From positions 1 to 7,719 of the forward strand of contig CAMYKF010000761.1 of assembly GCA_947258905.1 (NCBI GenBank): 7,719 nucleotides of DNA, written 5' to 3'. Made by a program: the position numbers and the translations under genes. The notes beneath the pieces are model-generated. The model searched no databases. It was not told where the DNA came from and saw only the letters and a program-made list of their open reading frames with translations. Below, one piece after another: positions 6,925 to 7,719 of this stretch. The first letter of the stretch is position 1, and each line of letters opens with the position of its first letter. Source of the DNA: an uncultured Pirellulaceae bacterium (GTDB lineage: Bacteria > Planctomycetota > Planctomycetia > Pirellulales > Pirellulaceae).

Positions 6925-7692
6925 TCAACCGCGCAAATGCACTGGTGGCAAATCCTTGCTGCTGCGACCCGTCATAAACGGCTTGATCAGCGCGGCACCG
7001 GCGATGAATCCGCCGATGTGCGCAGCGTACGCCACACCGCCTCCACCGCCGCCCAGCATTCCCAGCCCGCTGATCAACTGAAACAAAAACCAGATTCCCA
7101 CCGCCACTATGCCGGTCACGTTGACGACAGCGCGACCGAGCAACACGGTGACGCGTCGTGAAGGGTGCATCACGATGTAGGCGCCCATCACACCCGAGAT
7201 GGCTCCAGAGGCTCCCAGGCAGGGAATCATGGCCGCCTCGCCGCTGCGGTTGAACATCAGATGGGCCAGTGACGCCAGGATGCCGCACACCAGGTAGAAC
7301 ACGAGGTAGCGCAGCCAGCCGAGGTCATTTTCGATGTTGTCACCAAAGACCCACAGGAACCACATGTTGCCCAGCAAGTGAGCAATGCTACCGTGCATGA
7401 ACATCGACGTCAGAATCGTCAGGTACACCGAAACGGGAGTCGGGCGCAGTCCCGGCTTGACCATCTCGTCGACGCCGTACTCTGTACGTACTTCTACCAC
7501 ACTGTCTTCAGTAACTATGTCTTCGCCGCTAACGATCTCGGCGGGCACCATCGACCACGCCATCGTGAAATCATTGTTGAGGCCCATGCCCTGGAACAGC
7601 ACAAACACAAGCACGTTGGCGGCGATCAAGGCCAGATTAACGACCGGAAAGACCGTAATGTCGCTGTTGTCGTCACTGATGGGCAAGACCAT
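6925..7692 (-). CDS. Rhomboid family intramembrane serine protease
   Basis: This 255-residue integral membrane protein has the rhomboid fold, whose members cleave transmembrane substrates within the membrane. Helix 1 is at about residues 15-35. A long, acidic loop (38-88) leads to helix 2, which carries H-x3-N (H105, N109, in HLLGN) for the oxyanion region. Further helices follow at about 127-147, 158-176 and 187-210. The catalytic Ser is S162 in GASG, and the catalytic His is H225 in AHIGGF, in the last helix (about 221-240). Both members of the Ser-His dyad are thus intact and the protein is expected to be active. A run of six glycines (214-219) precedes the last helix. The ATG at 7692-7690 (minus strand) has a good AAGGTG sequence 8 nt upstream. 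The gene is convergent with the RND gene and is probably not part of that operon. Its substrate is unknown. Confidence 0.92.
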   Translation of the reverse strand: MVLPISDDNSDITVFPVVNLALIAANVLVFVLFQGMGLNNDFTMAWSMVPAEIVSGEDIVTEDSVVEVRTEYGVDEMVKPGLRPTPVSVYLTILTSMFMHGSIAHLLGNMWFLWVFGDNIENDLGWLRYLVFYLVCGILASLAHLMFNRSGEAAMIPCLGASGAISGVMGAYIVMHPSRRVTVLLGRAVVNVTGIVAVGIWFLFQLISGLGMLGGGGGGVAYAAHIGGFIAGAALIKPFMTGRSSKDLPPVHLRG

Positions 7693-7700
7693 AAGTGCTG

Positions 7701-7707
7701 CACCTTT
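7701..7707 (-). promoter_or_regulatory. Ribosome binding site of the rhomboid gene
   Basis: Read on the minus strand, AAAGGTG lies 8 nt before the ATG at 7692. This fixes the start and makes the 255-residue reading complete. The promoter must lie at or beyond the right edge of the window. Confidence 0.6.
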
Positions 7708-7719
7708 CTGATTTGTGTT

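Noticed and set aside
1..7719. CRISPR array, tRNA or rRNA gene, insertion sequence or attachment site
   Set aside because: No regularly spaced repeats, cloverleaf-like sequence, transposase motif or flanking direct repeats were found on reading; nearly all of the window is accounted for by protein genes.

Overview
The window reads as a piece of a bacterial chromosome from a Gram-negative organism, because it carries a complete RND pump inner-membrane subunit with its periplasmic adaptor. Base composition is moderately GC-rich and coding density is high. I cannot name the species. A marine or environmental bacterium with sulfur-compound metabolism (possibly a planctomycete or a proteobacterium) would fit, but that is a guess.

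Layout: positions 1-6838 look like one plus-strand transcription unit that begins upstream of the window. It holds the C-terminal end of a YeeE/YedE (DUF6691-type) sulfur transporter component (1-156), a SulP/SLC26 anion permease with a STAS domain (194-2059), a very small membrane protein gene (2098-2334), a membrane-fusion adaptor protein (2331-3482) and a 1119-residue RND permease (3479-6838). The last three are tied together by overlapping stop and start codons. A convergent gene on the minus strand (6925-7692) encodes a rhomboid intramembrane serine protease and is probably a separate unit. The 86-bp gap between the two convergent genes holds overlapping hairpins that could act as a terminator.

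The most interesting point is the small gene at 2098-2334. A conventional reading stops after 29 codons at a TGA (2185-2187). The same frame then stays open for 48 more codons and ends in a TGA that overlaps the adaptor's ATG as ATGA (2331-2334). A short GC-rich hairpin with a G in its apical loop lies 16-30 nt after the internal TGA, where a bacterial SECIS would sit, and the residues around the TGA would read T-U-M-S-G-A-C. I propose this is an overlooked selenoprotein (78 aa, Sec30 with Cys35): a single-pass membrane protein carrying a redox-type Sec/Cys pair next to sulfur transporters and an RND pump. The competing explanations are a Cys-to-stop mutation or sequencing error, or two tiny genes with re-initiation at the ATG directly after the TGA.

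How the genes may work together (inference): YeeE-type and SulP proteins move sulfur species or oxyanions across the inner membrane, the small Sec/Cys membrane protein could carry out thiol, persulfide or selenide chemistry at the membrane, and the adaptor-RND pair would expel a toxic product. No outer-membrane factor, Sec-insertion machinery or regulator lies within the window.
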